DNA of 19,815 nucleotides from an uncultured Erysipelotrichaceae bacterium (lineage in GTDB: Bacteria; Bacillota_I; Bacilli_A; Erysipelotrichales; Erysipelotrichaceae): contig CAKVAL010000036.1 in assembly GCA_934725085.1 (NCBI GenBank), positions 1-19,815 of the forward strand, read 5' to 3'. A program made the translations under genes and the position numbers. Shown piece by piece: positions 1 through 7,080 of this stretch (positions are counted from its first letter, which is position 1; each line of letters starts with the position of its first letter). The notes under the pieces were generated by a model. That model did no database searches. It saw only the letters and a list, made by a program, of their open reading frames with translations, and was not told where the DNA came from.

Positions 1-78
1 TCCAATCCCATCATTGTTCGTATCCATAAAAGATCTAGGATAAATCTGATATACTACTTTATCTTTAAAATTTCCCAA
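1..78 (-). CDS. treC: Trehalose-6-phosphate hydrolase TreC, N-terminal fragment
   Basis: This is the first 26 codons of a gene that runs off the left edge. TreC is a cytoplasmic GH13 enzyme that splits the trehalose 6-phosphate delivered by the PTS into glucose and glucose 6-phosphate. The visible residues, KDKVVYQIYPRSFMDTNNDG from residue 5, are the typical opening of alpha-glucosidase-type GH13 enzymes: the first barrel strand with VYQIYP, then the DTNNDGIG calcium-loop motif. The start is a TTG at 76-78, chosen because AAGGAG (86-91) lies 7 nt upstream and no ATG is available in frame. That Shine-Dalgarno overlaps the treB stop codon by 2 nt, so translation is probably coupled to treB. 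The TreC assignment over other GH13 hydrolases rests on the treB-treR neighbourhood. Confidence 0.85.
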   Translation of the reverse strand, partial: MGNFKDKVVYQIYPRSFMDTNNDGIG

Positions 79-89
79 ACACTTACTCC

Positions 90-1976
90 TTATGCGATTG
101 TGACCACGTCTTGACCCGTTTTAATATTTCCTTGTACATTCAAAGAAACAACTTGTCCATTTGGAAAGACTATAGGTGAAACTAATGATTTTCCTTCAGA
201 TTGAATATAATCCAAATCCACTTCAACTAATACATCACCAACACTTACATAGTCTCCTTGTTTAACTTGTAGTGAGAAACCTTTTCCATTCAATTCTACA
301 GTATCCATACCAATATGAATCAACACTTCTAATCCATCTGCTCTTTTCATTCCAATCGCATGTCCAGTCGGAAATACAACTGTCACTTCTCCTGAAAATG
401 GAGCTCTAACTGTGCCTGAAGTTAATTCCACCGCAAATCCATTTCCCATCAGTCCTTGTGAAAAAACTTTATCTTCAACTTCACTTAATTCCATAACTTT
501 TCCTTCTACAGGAGATACAAATTCTAATTTTTCATTCTTATTTTGTTTTCCATATAAATCTGTATCAGTCAATTTCTTTTTCCCCATCACATACGTTAAT
601 GCAAAAGGAAAAACGATTGCGATGACCATGGCGATTGCGAATTGAATCATGTATTGTGGGAAAATAGATAAGATACCAGGTAGTCCACCTACACCAATTG
701 AAACAGCTGTAACACCTGTACTAACTGAGATTATTGCAGCTAATGCAGATCCAATCATGGCACTTATGAATGGAAAACCATATTTAATATTTACTCCAAA
801 CATAGCAGGTTCTGTAACTCCTAAATAACAAGAAATGCATGCTGGAATCGATAATTGTTGTGCCTTTTCATTCTTTTTTTGTAGGACAATCATAGCCAAT
901 ACAGCTGAACCTTGGGCAATATTAGAAAGTGCAATCATTGGCCATAAGTTAGTCCCACCAAATGAAGAAATTAATTGTGAATCAATTGCGTTTGTCATGT
1001 GGTGCAATCCTGTAATAACAAGTGGTGCATATACAAATCCAAATATTGCCGCAAACAACCATTTTAAAGAAGAATTCAAGCCTGCCCATACAACACTTGA
1101 AATCCAGTCACCTATTACCCATCCTATTGGGCCTAATACAGTATGTGCTAATATTACAGATAATAGTAGTGAAAAGAATGGAACTGTTATCATTGAAATA
1201 TAGCTAGGTGAAATCTTTCTAAAGAATTTTTCTAAATAGACAAGAGTAAAACCTGCAAGCATAGCTGGAATGACTTGTGCTTGATAACCAATCATTTTTA
1301 CAGTCGCAAAACCAAAATCCCATACTGGAATATCAGCTGGTGCTGTACTTGCAACGGCATACGCATTTAATAATTGAGGTGATACCAAAGTTATACCTAA
1401 AACAATACCTAAAATCTGTGTAGTTCCCATTTTCTTAGTGATTGACCAAACAATTCCTACTGGCAAGAAATGGAATATTGCTTCTCCAATCAACCATAAG
1501 AATTTATCAACTCCGGCCCAAAATTGTGATACTTGACACAATGTTTTTGTGCCATTTTCAACAATAGCCATAGAGTCAATGACATTTCTAAAACCTAGAA
1601 TCAAGCCACCAACAATCAAAGCTGGAATAATTGGAGCAAAAATCTCACCCATAGTAGACATTATTCTTTGAACTACATTTTGTTGAGACTTCGCATTCTG
1701 CTTCACTTCTTCTTTACTGACACCTTCAATACCAGAAATCTTAGTAAATTCATTGTAGTATTCTTGTACTTCATTTCCGATAATCACCTGAAATTGTCCA
1801 GATTGCGTAAAGGTTCCTTTTGTACTTGGAAGATCCTCGATTTTATTTACATCTGCCTTTGATGGATCAACGAGTACAAAGCGCATGCGTGTGACACAAT
1901 GTGATACTGCTTGAATGTTTTCTTTTCCGCCAACAAGTTTTAATAACTCTGTAGCATCCTTAGTAAATTTTCCCAT
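90..1976 (-). CDS. treB: Trehalose-specific PTS enzyme IIBCA
   Basis: This is the membrane permease and phosphotransferase that imports trehalose as trehalose 6-phosphate. It is 628 residues from the chosen ATG at 1974-1976, which has AAGGAG 7 nt upstream; an upstream in-frame extension would run into the operator region and has no homologous sequence. Domain IIB is at residues 1-80, with the phosphorylated Cys27 in SHCVTRMRF. Domain IIC is at about 105-450, with many hydrophobic segments and the TreB-like stretches FLWLIGEAIFHFLPVGI, ILGIVLGITLVSPQLLNAY and YQAQVIPAMLAG. A fused IIA-glucose-type domain (about 480-628) carries the active-site pair His539 (PTGHAIG) and His554 (LIHIGMDTV). E. 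coli TreB lacks IIA, and the fused form is usual in Firmicutes. It heads the treB-treC operon and is followed at once by treC. The treR gene lies upstream on the same strand, separated by a terminator. Confidence 0.95.
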   Translation of the reverse strand: MGKFTKDATELLKLVGGKENIQAVSHCVTRMRFVLVDPSKADVNKIEDLPSTKGTFTQSGQFQVIIGNEVQEYYNEFTKISGIEGVSKEEVKQNAKSQQNVVQRIMSTMGEIFAPIIPALIVGGLILGFRNVIDSMAIVENGTKTLCQVSQFWAGVDKFLWLIGEAIFHFLPVGIVWSITKKMGTTQILGIVLGITLVSPQLLNAYAVASTAPADIPVWDFGFATVKMIGYQAQVIPAMLAGFTLVYLEKFFRKISPSYISMITVPFFSLLLSVILAHTVLGPIGWVIGDWISSVVWAGLNSSLKWLFAAIFGFVYAPLVITGLHHMTNAIDSQLISSFGGTNLWPMIALSNIAQGSAVLAMIVLQKKNEKAQQLSIPACISCYLGVTEPAMFGVNIKYGFPFISAMIGSALAAIISVSTGVTAVSIGVGGLPGILSIFPQYMIQFAIAMVIAIVFPFALTYVMGKKKLTDTDLYGKQNKNEKLEFVSPVEGKVMELSEVEDKVFSQGLMGNGFAVELTSGTVRAPFSGEVTVVFPTGHAIGMKRADGLEVLIHIGMDTVELNGKGFSLQVKQGDYVSVGDVLVEVDLDYIQSEGKSLVSPIVFPNGQVVSLNVQGNIKTGQDVVTIA

Positions 1977-2007
1977 GTTTTTTCTCCTTGAATTTAAACA
2001 CGTGACT

Positions 2008-2069
2008 TGTACGTACATCACTACATATAATATACATCTTGTACGTACATGTGTCAACATGTACGTACA
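2008..2069 (-). promoter_or_regulatory. treBC promoter with three TreR operator boxes
   Basis: The minus strand carries TTGACA (2052-2057), a 17-bp spacer and TATATT (2029-2034), which predicts a transcript start near 2022 and a 46-nt leader. The perfect palindrome TGTACGTACA occurs three times: 2060-2069 just upstream of the -35, 2040-2049 inside the spacer, and 2008-2017 at about +5 to +14. Centre distances are 20 and 32 bp, close to two and three helical turns, so the boxes face roughly the same side. B. subtilis TreR is known to bind a short palindrome of similar form at treP. The assignment of these boxes to the adjacent TreR is inferred. Confidence 0.85.
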
Positions 2070-2076
2070 ACTATTC

Positions 2077-2106
2077 AAAAAAAGATGCAGCCCATCGACT
2101 ACATCT
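2077..2106 (-). terminator. Intrinsic terminator of treR
   Basis: On the minus strand an 8-bp stem (2099-2106 with 2083-2090, one G-U pair) with an 8-nt loop is followed by a run of T (2083 to 2077). The 5' arm overlaps the treR stop codon at 2099-2101. It separates treR from the treB promoter immediately downstream. Confidence 0.8.
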
Positions 2107-2821
2107 TCTGTGTTTTATCACGTCTTGCGAAATCTACAAATCTAAATTTATCCGGCCTATGCTTTGATACTGTATATTGAAATAATGTTGCATCTTCTAA
2201 GTAAGTCCAAGAACGAACACATACAAGTAGTCCATAATCTTTCATATCCAACAATTCCTTTTCTTCATCCGTTGCAGGAATTACAGTAATTTCTTTTCTT
2301 GCAAAACTAATTGTTAATCCAAGCTCATTTTCAATGTACTCATACAAAGAGTTCTGAGCGTGCTTAATTTCTAAACCTTTAATAATATCCGAACGCAAAT
2401 AATCCGTATCCAAAATAATGTTTTCTCCATCAATTGTTCTTATACGAACCGTTTTATATACATCTCCACCAGTCATATTTAATAAAGACTGTATTTCTTC
2501 ATTGGCTGGGATCAAATTAAATTCATGCACAAAAGTCGTTGATTTACTGACTAAATGACTATCCTGTAATTCCTTATAACTCATGATGCCGGATACAGGA
2601 AAATTAATTGTAGATAAATCTAAAACCAATGACCCCTTCCCTTTTTCTTTATGAATATATCCATTGGAAGCAAGAAGATTTAATGCTTTACGAATCGTAT
2701 CTCGCGATGCATCAAATTCCTTCATCAAATCCATTTCACTAGGCAGATATGTATTTGCCTTAATCTCTTTATTAACGATCCTAGATCTCAATCGATTGTA
2801 TATTTCTTGATATTTAACCAT
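2099..2821 (-). CDS. treR: GntR-family trehalose operon repressor TreR
   Basis: This is a 240-residue transcription factor. A GntR winged helix occupies residues 1-75, with the recognition region SRDTIRKALNLLASNGYI and the wing KEKGKGSLVL. A C-terminal UTRA ligand-binding domain covers about 90-232. It closely follows the B. subtilis TreR pattern, including FPVSG, NSLYEYIENELGLTISFA and LFQYTVSKHRPDKFRFVDFA. The known effector of TreR is trehalose 6-phosphate, which releases it from DNA. It is transcribed just ahead of treB on the same strand but separated by a terminator, so the two genes have their own promoters. A degenerate copy of the tre box sits at its own likely transcription start, which suggests autoregulation. 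The Shine-Dalgarno is a modest AAGG about 9 nt from ATG. Confidence 0.93.
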   Translation of the reverse strand: MVKYQEIYNRLRSRIVNKEIKANTYLPSEMDLMKEFDASRDTIRKALNLLASNGYIHKEKGKGSLVLDLSTINFPVSGIMSYKELQDSHLVSKSTTFVHEFNLIPANEEIQSLLNMTGGDVYKTVRIRTIDGENIILDTDYLRSDIIKGLEIKHAQNSLYEYIENELGLTISFARKEITVIPATDEEKELLDMKDYGLLVCVRSWTYLEDATLFQYTVSKHRPDKFRFVDFARRDKTQKM

Positions 2822-2854
2822 CTATAATTACCTTCCGTTTTTCATATTGTAACA

Positions 2855-2900
2855 TGTACGGACAGGCCATACTATAAAAATTGTTGATTAAGTTATCCAA
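2855..2900 (-). promoter_or_regulatory. Putative treR promoter with one degenerate tre box
   Basis: The minus strand shows TTGGAT (2895-2900), an 18-bp spacer and TATAGT (2871-2876). The expected start near 2864 coincides with TGTCCGTACA (2855-2864 read on minus), which is a tre box with one mismatch to the palindrome at treB. The mismatch may give weaker self-repression. Confidence 0.5.
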
Positions 2901-2965
2901 AAGGTGCATTTAAGGTGCACAAATCCTCTTAATTTTGTTTATTACCCTTTATATAAAGCGCTTTA
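2901..2965. repeat. Tandem AAGGTGCA repeat and cre-like palindrome upstream of treR
   Basis: AAGGTGCA occurs at 2901-2908 and again at 2912-2919, a period of 11 bp (one helical turn), directly abutting the proposed treR -35. A 12-bp perfect palindrome TAAAGCGCTTTA at 2954-2965 has the AAAGCGCTTT core of CcpA sites but lacks the flanking TG and CA of the consensus. No gene fits in this interval (2822-3009). The function of both elements is unknown. Confidence 0.4.
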
Positions 2966-3009
2966 CTACAAATGGAATATGTTGTCATGACACACAAACA
3001 AAACTTTTC

Positions 3010-3756
3010 TCATTTAGATATCCTTTCAAAAACATACTCATCATCAGAAGATAATTCATCTCTATATACATAATCTAATCTATCAAATGATTTTATATTC
3101 TCAACATCAGAAATATTATTTTCAGCCATATATCTTACCATTTCACCACGAGCCATCTTAGCATAAGTTCCTTTAATCACATGTTTTCCATTAAGCAACT
3201 CACAAAAAGTTATTGTGATATATCTATCGCTTTCATTTAAATACTTCTCAATGCATTTAGAATACTCTTTAGATGCTAAATTAATAATCACATGACTTTC
3301 ATCGACTATAGATTTATATAAATTATCACCCCAATAGGCATATAAATCTTTATAATCACCAACCCTTAGTTTTGCCTGCATTTCTAATCGATATGGTCTT
3401 ACACCATCCATAGGCTTCAAGACACCATAGAAGGCTGATAATATTCTTAGATGTTCTTGAATATAAGAAAATTGACTATCTTCAAACACCGAAGGAGCCA
3501 TATATTTATAAGCTATACCCTCATAAGCCAAGATTGCCGGTGTTAAGTTATTTTCTAGATTCATCTTTTCCAATCTATCTATATTTTCATCCGCAATCTT
3601 ATCATTACACTTCCAGATTTCTTTTAATTCATTCTTACTTAAACTCTTTAAACATTTAAGAATCTCTTTTGTCTTATCTAAAAAAACAGGTAAGTCATAA
3701 AATCCAAGATCATCATCCTTTTTCATCTTCTTAGCAGGAGATAATATAATTTTCAT
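3010..3756 (-). CDS. yaaA: Peroxide-stress protein YaaA
   Basis: This 248-residue cytoplasmic protein is of the UPF0246/YaaA family, whose E. coli member limits free iron during hydrogen peroxide stress; members bind DNA in vitro. The family hallmarks are visible: MKIILSPAKKM at the N-terminus, the LTPAILAYEGIAYKY segment, RILSAFYGVLKPMDGVRPYRLEM near the middle, and NLASKEYSK and KGTYAKMARGEMVRYM in the C-terminal half. Length is typical of the family. Its ATG overlaps the bcp stop codon by one base (TAATG at 3754-3758), so it is translationally coupled to the peroxiredoxin, a functionally consistent partner. It is the last gene of the fic-DUF6054-bcp-yaaA run. Confidence 0.93.
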   Translation of the reverse strand: MKIILSPAKKMKKDDDLGFYDLPVFLDKTKEILKCLKSLSKNELKEIWKCNDKIADENIDRLEKMNLENNLTPAILAYEGIAYKYMAPSVFEDSQFSYIQEHLRILSAFYGVLKPMDGVRPYRLEMQAKLRVGDYKDLYAYWGDNLYKSIVDESHVIINLASKEYSKCIEKYLNESDRYITITFCELLNGKHVIKGTYAKMARGEMVRYMAENNISDVENIKSFDRLDYVYRDELSSDDEYVFERISK

Positions 3757-4211
3757 TAAACAATTTCATTCAACATATTCTTAGGATCATCACTAGCCTT
3801 CACCTTATCATTAGCCTTTACAATAACCCCATTCTCATCAATTAAGTAAGTAGTTCTAACTACACCCATTGAAACTTTACCGTAATTCTTCTTTTCCTTC
3901 CAAACATCATATAGTTCAATAACCTTACGTTCAGTATCTGATAATAATGTAAACGTAAGTCCATACTTCTCTTCAAATTTCTTATGAGAAGGTATAGAAT
4001 CCTTGCTAACACCAAGTATTACTGCACCCTTTTCACTAAACTGTGGAAATAATTCAGAAAAACCACAGGCTTGTTTAGTACAACCTGGCGTATTATCTTT
4101 TGGATAAAAATACAAAATTACCTTCTTACCTAAATAATCACTCAATTTATGCAATTTTCCATTTTGATCAGGTAATTCAAAATCAGGTGCTTTAGTTCCA
4201 ACTTCTAACAT
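3756..4211 (-). CDS. bcp: Thioredoxin-dependent thiol peroxidase (Bcp/PrxQ)
   Basis: This 151-residue peroxiredoxin reduces hydrogen peroxide and organic hydroperoxides using thioredoxin. The active site is FYPKDNTPGCTKQACGF, with peroxidatic Cys44 and resolving Cys49 five residues later, the atypical two-cysteine arrangement of the BCP/PrxQ group. The N-terminal APDFELPDQNGKLHKLSDY and the later GVVRTTYLIDENG are also typical. The start is supported by AAGGAG about 9 nt upstream of ATG. It follows the DUF6054 gene by 13 nt and overlaps yaaA by 1 nt, forming a peroxide-defence pair. Confidence 0.95.
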   Translation of the reverse strand: MLEVGTKAPDFELPDQNGKLHKLSDYLGKKVILYFYPKDNTPGCTKQACGFSELFPQFSEKGAVILGVSKDSIPSHKKFEEKYGLTFTLLSDTERKVIELYDVWKEKKNYGKVSMGVVRTTYLIDENGVIVKANDKVKASDDPKNMLNEIV

Positions 4212-4224
4212 AAAATAATTCTCC

Positions 4225-4560
4225 TTACATTCTATCTAAAATATTTTCTAAACATTCCAAAAATGCAGTCTCACCAAAAGTATTAACTTTTAAGAATACT
4301 GCTTGACTACCACCCGATGAAATAGCTGATATTTTAATCGGTCCATCACCTACTTGAAATAGTGTGACATTTAAACTTAAACGATTGCCACCAAAAGCAC
4401 TATATCTTTCAAATACTCTTACGCTACATCTTGCATTATCAATGATGAAATCACTACTATCTTCTAAAGTTGCAGAAATACTGCCATCTAAGATTCCTTT
4501 TTCAATATGCACTATTAATTCATCAAAGTTACAATTCATTTCTCTTTCTAGTTTTGCCAT
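4225..4560 (-). CDS. DUF6054 family small protein
   Basis: This is a 111-residue protein of unknown function. I recognise the pattern of the DUF6054 family of Firmicutes: an N-terminal FDELIVHIEKGILDGSISA helix, the SSDF...CSVRVFERYS stretch, NRLSLNVTLFQ and the conserved ISSGGSQAVFLKVNTFGE near residue 90. It has no signal peptide or membrane segment, so it is probably cytoplasmic with a mixed alpha/beta fold. The start has GAGGTG 5 nt upstream. It sits between fic and bcp in the same orientation (37 and 13 nt gaps), so it is probably co-transcribed, but this does not reveal a role. Family recognition is from memory of the pattern. Confidence 0.75.
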   Translation of the reverse strand: MAKLEREMNCNFDELIVHIEKGILDGSISATLEDSSDFIIDNARCSVRVFERYSAFGGNRLSLNVTLFQVGDGPIKISAISSGGSQAVFLKVNTFGETAFLECLENILDRM

Positions 4561-4597
4561 AATAACACCTCTTTTTTCTTACACGATATACAAACAA

Positions 4598-5476
4598 TTA
4601 ATACTTAATTCTAAAGTAATCTAGATACACTTTGTATCTGTCTTGTCCAGTTAGACAAGTATCTCTTAAATAACCTTTTTCATTATCCCATTCTTTTAAT
4701 CCACGATAATAAAACATTTTTAAACTATCATCAATAATAAATGGGACAATATTATACTTCAAGCACTCCTTGAACATAATTAATCTGCCAACTCTACCAT
4801 TGCCATCTTGAAATGGGTGAATTCTCTCAAACTTTACATGGAAATCAAGAATATCATCAAATGTCTTTTTCTTAATTCCATTATATTCCTTTAATATATT
4901 CTTTATCTTTTCGCCAACCTCTTCCGGTAAAACCGTTTCCATACCACCAACTACATTTGGTTTCTTTTTATATTCACCTATCGCAAACCATTCTTTCCTA
5001 GAGTCACTAGTACCGTTTTTTAAAACCAAATGCAATTCTTTTATTAGTTTTTCTGATAAAGGTGCTCTAGCATTATCAATAATCATATCTATACAACGAA
5101 AATGATTAGTTGTTTCAACAACATCATCAACATTTACAATTTCACCCTCCATGTTAATGGTGTTTGTTTCAAAAATATAACGTGTTTGATCATGGCTCAA
5201 ACGACTACCTTCAATATGATTAGAATTGTATGTTAAATCTATTTGAGTTTTATGATAAATTCCACCAGAATATTTGTTATCCTTTTCATCTTGTAAAATT
5301 TCTAATAAAGTCTTTTCCTTTTTATTTCGGACCGGTTTTTTTGCATCTTCAGGAATAAGCCAAACTTTACCCTTTAAATAAACGCCAGGAATCCGCCCAA
5401 TAGCACAATAATTTCTAACACTACGATCTGATATATTCCATTTATTCGCAATTTCTTTGACTGTAAGGTATTCCAT
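4598..5476 (-). CDS. Fic-domain AMPylase-type protein with N-terminal helix-turn-helix
   Basis: This 292-residue protein has an N-terminal excisionase/MerR-like DNA-binding domain (residues 1-45: YLTVKEIANKWNISDRSVRN, then the wing around RIPGVYLKGKVWLIPED). A Fic domain follows at about 80-270. The catalytic motif HPFQDGNGRVGR lies at residues 220-231. The auto-inhibitory motif S/TxxxEG is present as SNHIEG at 85-90 with Glu89, placing it among class II Fic proteins that carry their own N-terminal inhibitor helix. Fic enzymes usually transfer AMP from ATP to a hydroxyl of a target protein; the target here is unknown. The DNA-binding domain suggests autoregulation or coupling of modification to transcription. 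AGGAG lies 5 nt before ATG. The promoter carries a striking inverted repeat (5508-5566). Confidence 0.88.
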   Translation of the reverse strand: MEYLTVKEIANKWNISDRSVRNYCAIGRIPGVYLKGKVWLIPEDAKKPVRNKKEKTLLEILQDEKDNKYSGGIYHKTQIDLTYNSNHIEGSRLSHDQTRYIFETNTINMEGEIVNVDDVVETTNHFRCIDMIIDNARAPLSEKLIKELHLVLKNGTSDSRKEWFAIGEYKKKPNVVGGMETVLPEEVGEKIKNILKEYNGIKKKTFDDILDFHVKFERIHPFQDGNGRVGRLIMFKECLKYNIVPFIIDDSLKMFYYRGLKEWDNEKGYLRDTCLTGQDRYKVYLDYFRIKY

Positions 5477-5500
5477 ATAAGCTCCTATCGTTTTTTATAG

Positions 5501-5566
5501 TATATCATTTTATCGGCAAACATATGAAATTGAAACTCTCAAAAATCTGTAATCTTGCCGATAAAA
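5501..5566 (-). promoter_or_regulatory. fic promoter region with 12-bp inverted repeat
   Basis: TTTTATCGGCAA at 5508-5519 is repeated exactly in inverted form at 5555-5566, with 35 bp between (centre distance 47 bp). On the minus strand a TATACT -10 with a weak TTCATA -35 (18-bp spacer) places the fic-proximal arm between the two promoter elements, where a bound protein would block RNA polymerase. The arms are not themselves palindromic. Likely binder: the HTH domain of the downstream Fic protein (inference). Confidence 0.55.
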
Positions 5567-5579
5567 ATAAAAGACTGAA

Positions 5580-6200
5580 TTAATATTCTTTAATCCAGTC
5601 AATCAAGTTAGACGATATAGTAACCGTAATCAATGAATAAGCTATACGCGATACAGGTATATAACTCAAAGATAAAATCAATACAGTTACATCAGTAAAC
5701 AAATAAGCACGCGACAATTTCCATTTAAAGGCCTCTGAGATTGATAATGCCAAGGCATCATCTCCTCCACTTGAACCATCCTGTCTTACAATTAAACCAA
5801 CACCAGCACCTACAAAGATACCACCTAATATCGCAGCTAATAATGGTTTAGATGATAAGTCTGGTAACATAAATGGAAATAGTTCCCAAAGCTTATAGAA
5901 ACTAGATACAAAGAAAGTTGAGATAATTGAAATCACAATAAAACTTCCACCCAAATACTTAAAAGCGGTTAAGTAACAAGCCAAATCAAGAATCGGTGTG
6001 ATATAAGCTGGTGAAATATGTAACCAATGTTCTATCAGTAACATTAATCCAATAACACCACCTTCAGTAATATTAGTTCTTTGATGAATATTAAAAATCC
6101 CAAAGCTACAAATACCAGCTCCTAACATAATAATTAAGATCTTCTTTACCGTAATTTCTTCTAAACATCTATTGCCAAAGTTCAATACTTTTTCTTTCAT
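5580..6200 (-). CDS. YitT family integral membrane protein, short form
   Basis: This 206-residue membrane protein has about five hydrophobic segments (roughly residues 20-38, 48-66, 72-100, 118-137 and 165-190). Family signatures are NITEGGVIGLMLLIEH, the GGIFVGAGVGLIVR helix and DGSSGGDDALAL near residue 145. Most YitT proteins are 280-290 residues and end in a soluble DUF2179 domain of about 80 residues. Here the protein ends soon after the last membrane helix, so that domain is absent; the end is a clean stop with no remnant after it. The start has GGAGG 5 nt upstream of ATG. Transport function is suspected for the family but not established. It is divergent from a MerR-type regulator and its promoter has the MerR-type layout, so it is probably that regulator's target. 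Confidence 0.85.
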   Translation of the reverse strand: MKEKVLNFGNRCLEEITVKKILIIMLGAGICSFGIFNIHQRTNITEGGVIGLMLLIEHWLHISPAYITPILDLACYLTAFKYLGGSFIVISIISTFFVSSFYKLWELFPFMLPDLSSKPLLAAILGGIFVGAGVGLIVRQDGSSGGDDALALSISEAFKWKLSRAYLFTDVTVLILSLSYIPVSRIAYSLITVTISSNLIDWIKEY

Positions 6201-6223
6201 AAGTACCTCCGATATACGATGTT

Positions 6224-6254
6224 ATAATAAACTATATAGTAACTATACAGTCAA
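6224..6254 (-). promoter_or_regulatory. MerR-type promoter of yitT with central dyad
   Basis: On the minus strand TTGACT (6249-6254) and TATTAT (6224-6229) are separated by 19 bp, two more than the optimum, as in promoters that MerR-family activators untwist. The spacer holds a dyad centred on 6241 (6231-6251, nine of ten pairs matching; core TATAGTAACTATA at 6235-6247). The divergent regulator gene begins at 6265. A TATAAT for the regulator itself may lie on the plus strand at 6223-6228, overlapping the yitT -10, but its -35 is poor. Confidence 0.75.
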
Positions 6255-6264
6255 GGAGTTTTTT

Positions 6265-7080
6265 ATGAACAATTATTTCTCTATCGGTGAACTATCTAAG
6301 CTACAGAATATCTCTAGACAAACACTTATTTTCTATGACAAAATAGGTCTTTTTAAACCAGCCTATATTGACGAAGAAAATAATTATCGTTATTACAGTG
6401 CTAATCAATTAGATTATCTTGATACTATTTGTATCATGAAAAAAATTGGTTTTTCTTTAGAAGAAATAAAAGAACATATGAAAAACTACACTCTAGATTC
6501 TTCTATTATTGCCCTTAGAAAACAACTAACAATCATCCAAAATCAGATTCAAGAATTAGAATTAATAAAAACACGTGTTGAGCATCGTTGCCAACAGCTT
6601 GAACAATCGGCTAATATCCTAGATACTTCAAGTGAAGTGTTCATCGAAAACACTAATCATCAATATATCTTACTTCAAGAAGTAGATAAACCTTACACTA
6701 TGGAAAACATCAGTATTGCCACTAAAAACCTATTTGTTCGTTCATATAAGGAACATCTTCCAGTATTCTTTCAAAGTGGTGCTTCAGTACCCCTAAAACA
6801 CGCTCTAGAAGATAGATGCATCGAAGCTACATATTGTTTTCTACCAATTGAAAAAACCTCTATAAAAGATGTAAAAGAATTACCAGCAGGCAAATGCGTT
6901 ACAACCTATCATAAAGGTGATTATCAATCTATTGGAAACTCATACAAACGAATCATCGACTATTGTAGAGAAAACAAACTAGAAATCATTTCCGATTCTT
7001 ATGAATTTGCGATAAACGATTATCTTTCAACTGGCGATGAAAACGAATATATCACTAAGATTATGTTCTATATTAGATAA
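6265..7080 (+). CDS. MerR-family transcriptional regulator with GyrI-like effector domain
   Basis: This 271-residue regulator starts at the ATG at 6265, which has AAGGAG 6 nt upstream; an in-frame extension to 6172 would run back through the promoter and into yitT. The N-terminal winged helix (residues 1-70) shows the MerR pattern: FSIGELSKLQNISRQTLIFYDKIGLF, NNYRYYSANQLDYL and MKKIGFSLEEIKE. A linker helix (about 85-120) mediates dimerisation in this family. The C-terminal half (about 125-271) resembles the multidrug-binding GyrI/BmrR-type domain, for example PAGKCVTTYHKGDYQSIGNS. The likely role is to sense a small, perhaps toxic or lipophilic, compound and activate the divergent yitT. The gene ends convergently with the flavodoxin gene, overlapping it by 8 nt. 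Confidence 0.88.
   Translation: MNNYFSIGELSKLQNISRQTLIFYDKIGLFKPAYIDEENNYRYYSANQLDYLDTICIMKKIGFSLEEIKEHMKNYTLDSSIIALRKQLTIIQNQIQELELIKTRVEHRCQQLEQSANILDTSSEVFIENTNHQYILLQEVDKPYTMENISIATKNLFVRSYKEHLPVFFQSGASVPLKHALEDRCIEATYCFLPIEKTSIKDVKELPAGKCVTTYHKGDYQSIGNSYKRIIDYCRENKLEIISDSYEFAINDYLSTGDENEYITKIMFYIR

Noticed and set aside
835..1203. Plus-strand ORFs opposite treB (also 412-645, 1022-1207, 1668-1862, 1915-2145)
   Set aside because: They are shadows of a confidently assigned gene with low-complexity translations and no initiation signals.
1977..2078. 34-codon N-terminal extension of treB
   Set aside because: It would translate the operator boxes and promoter; the Shine-Dalgarno and homology both fix the start at 1976.
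2954..2965. Definite CcpA cre site
   Set aside because: The core fits but the outer TG and CA of the consensus are missing, so it is only called cre-like.
6172..6264. N-terminal extension of the MerR-type regulator
   Set aside because: It overlaps yitT and the divergent promoter; the MerR fold begins just after the ATG at 6265, which has a good Shine-Dalgarno.
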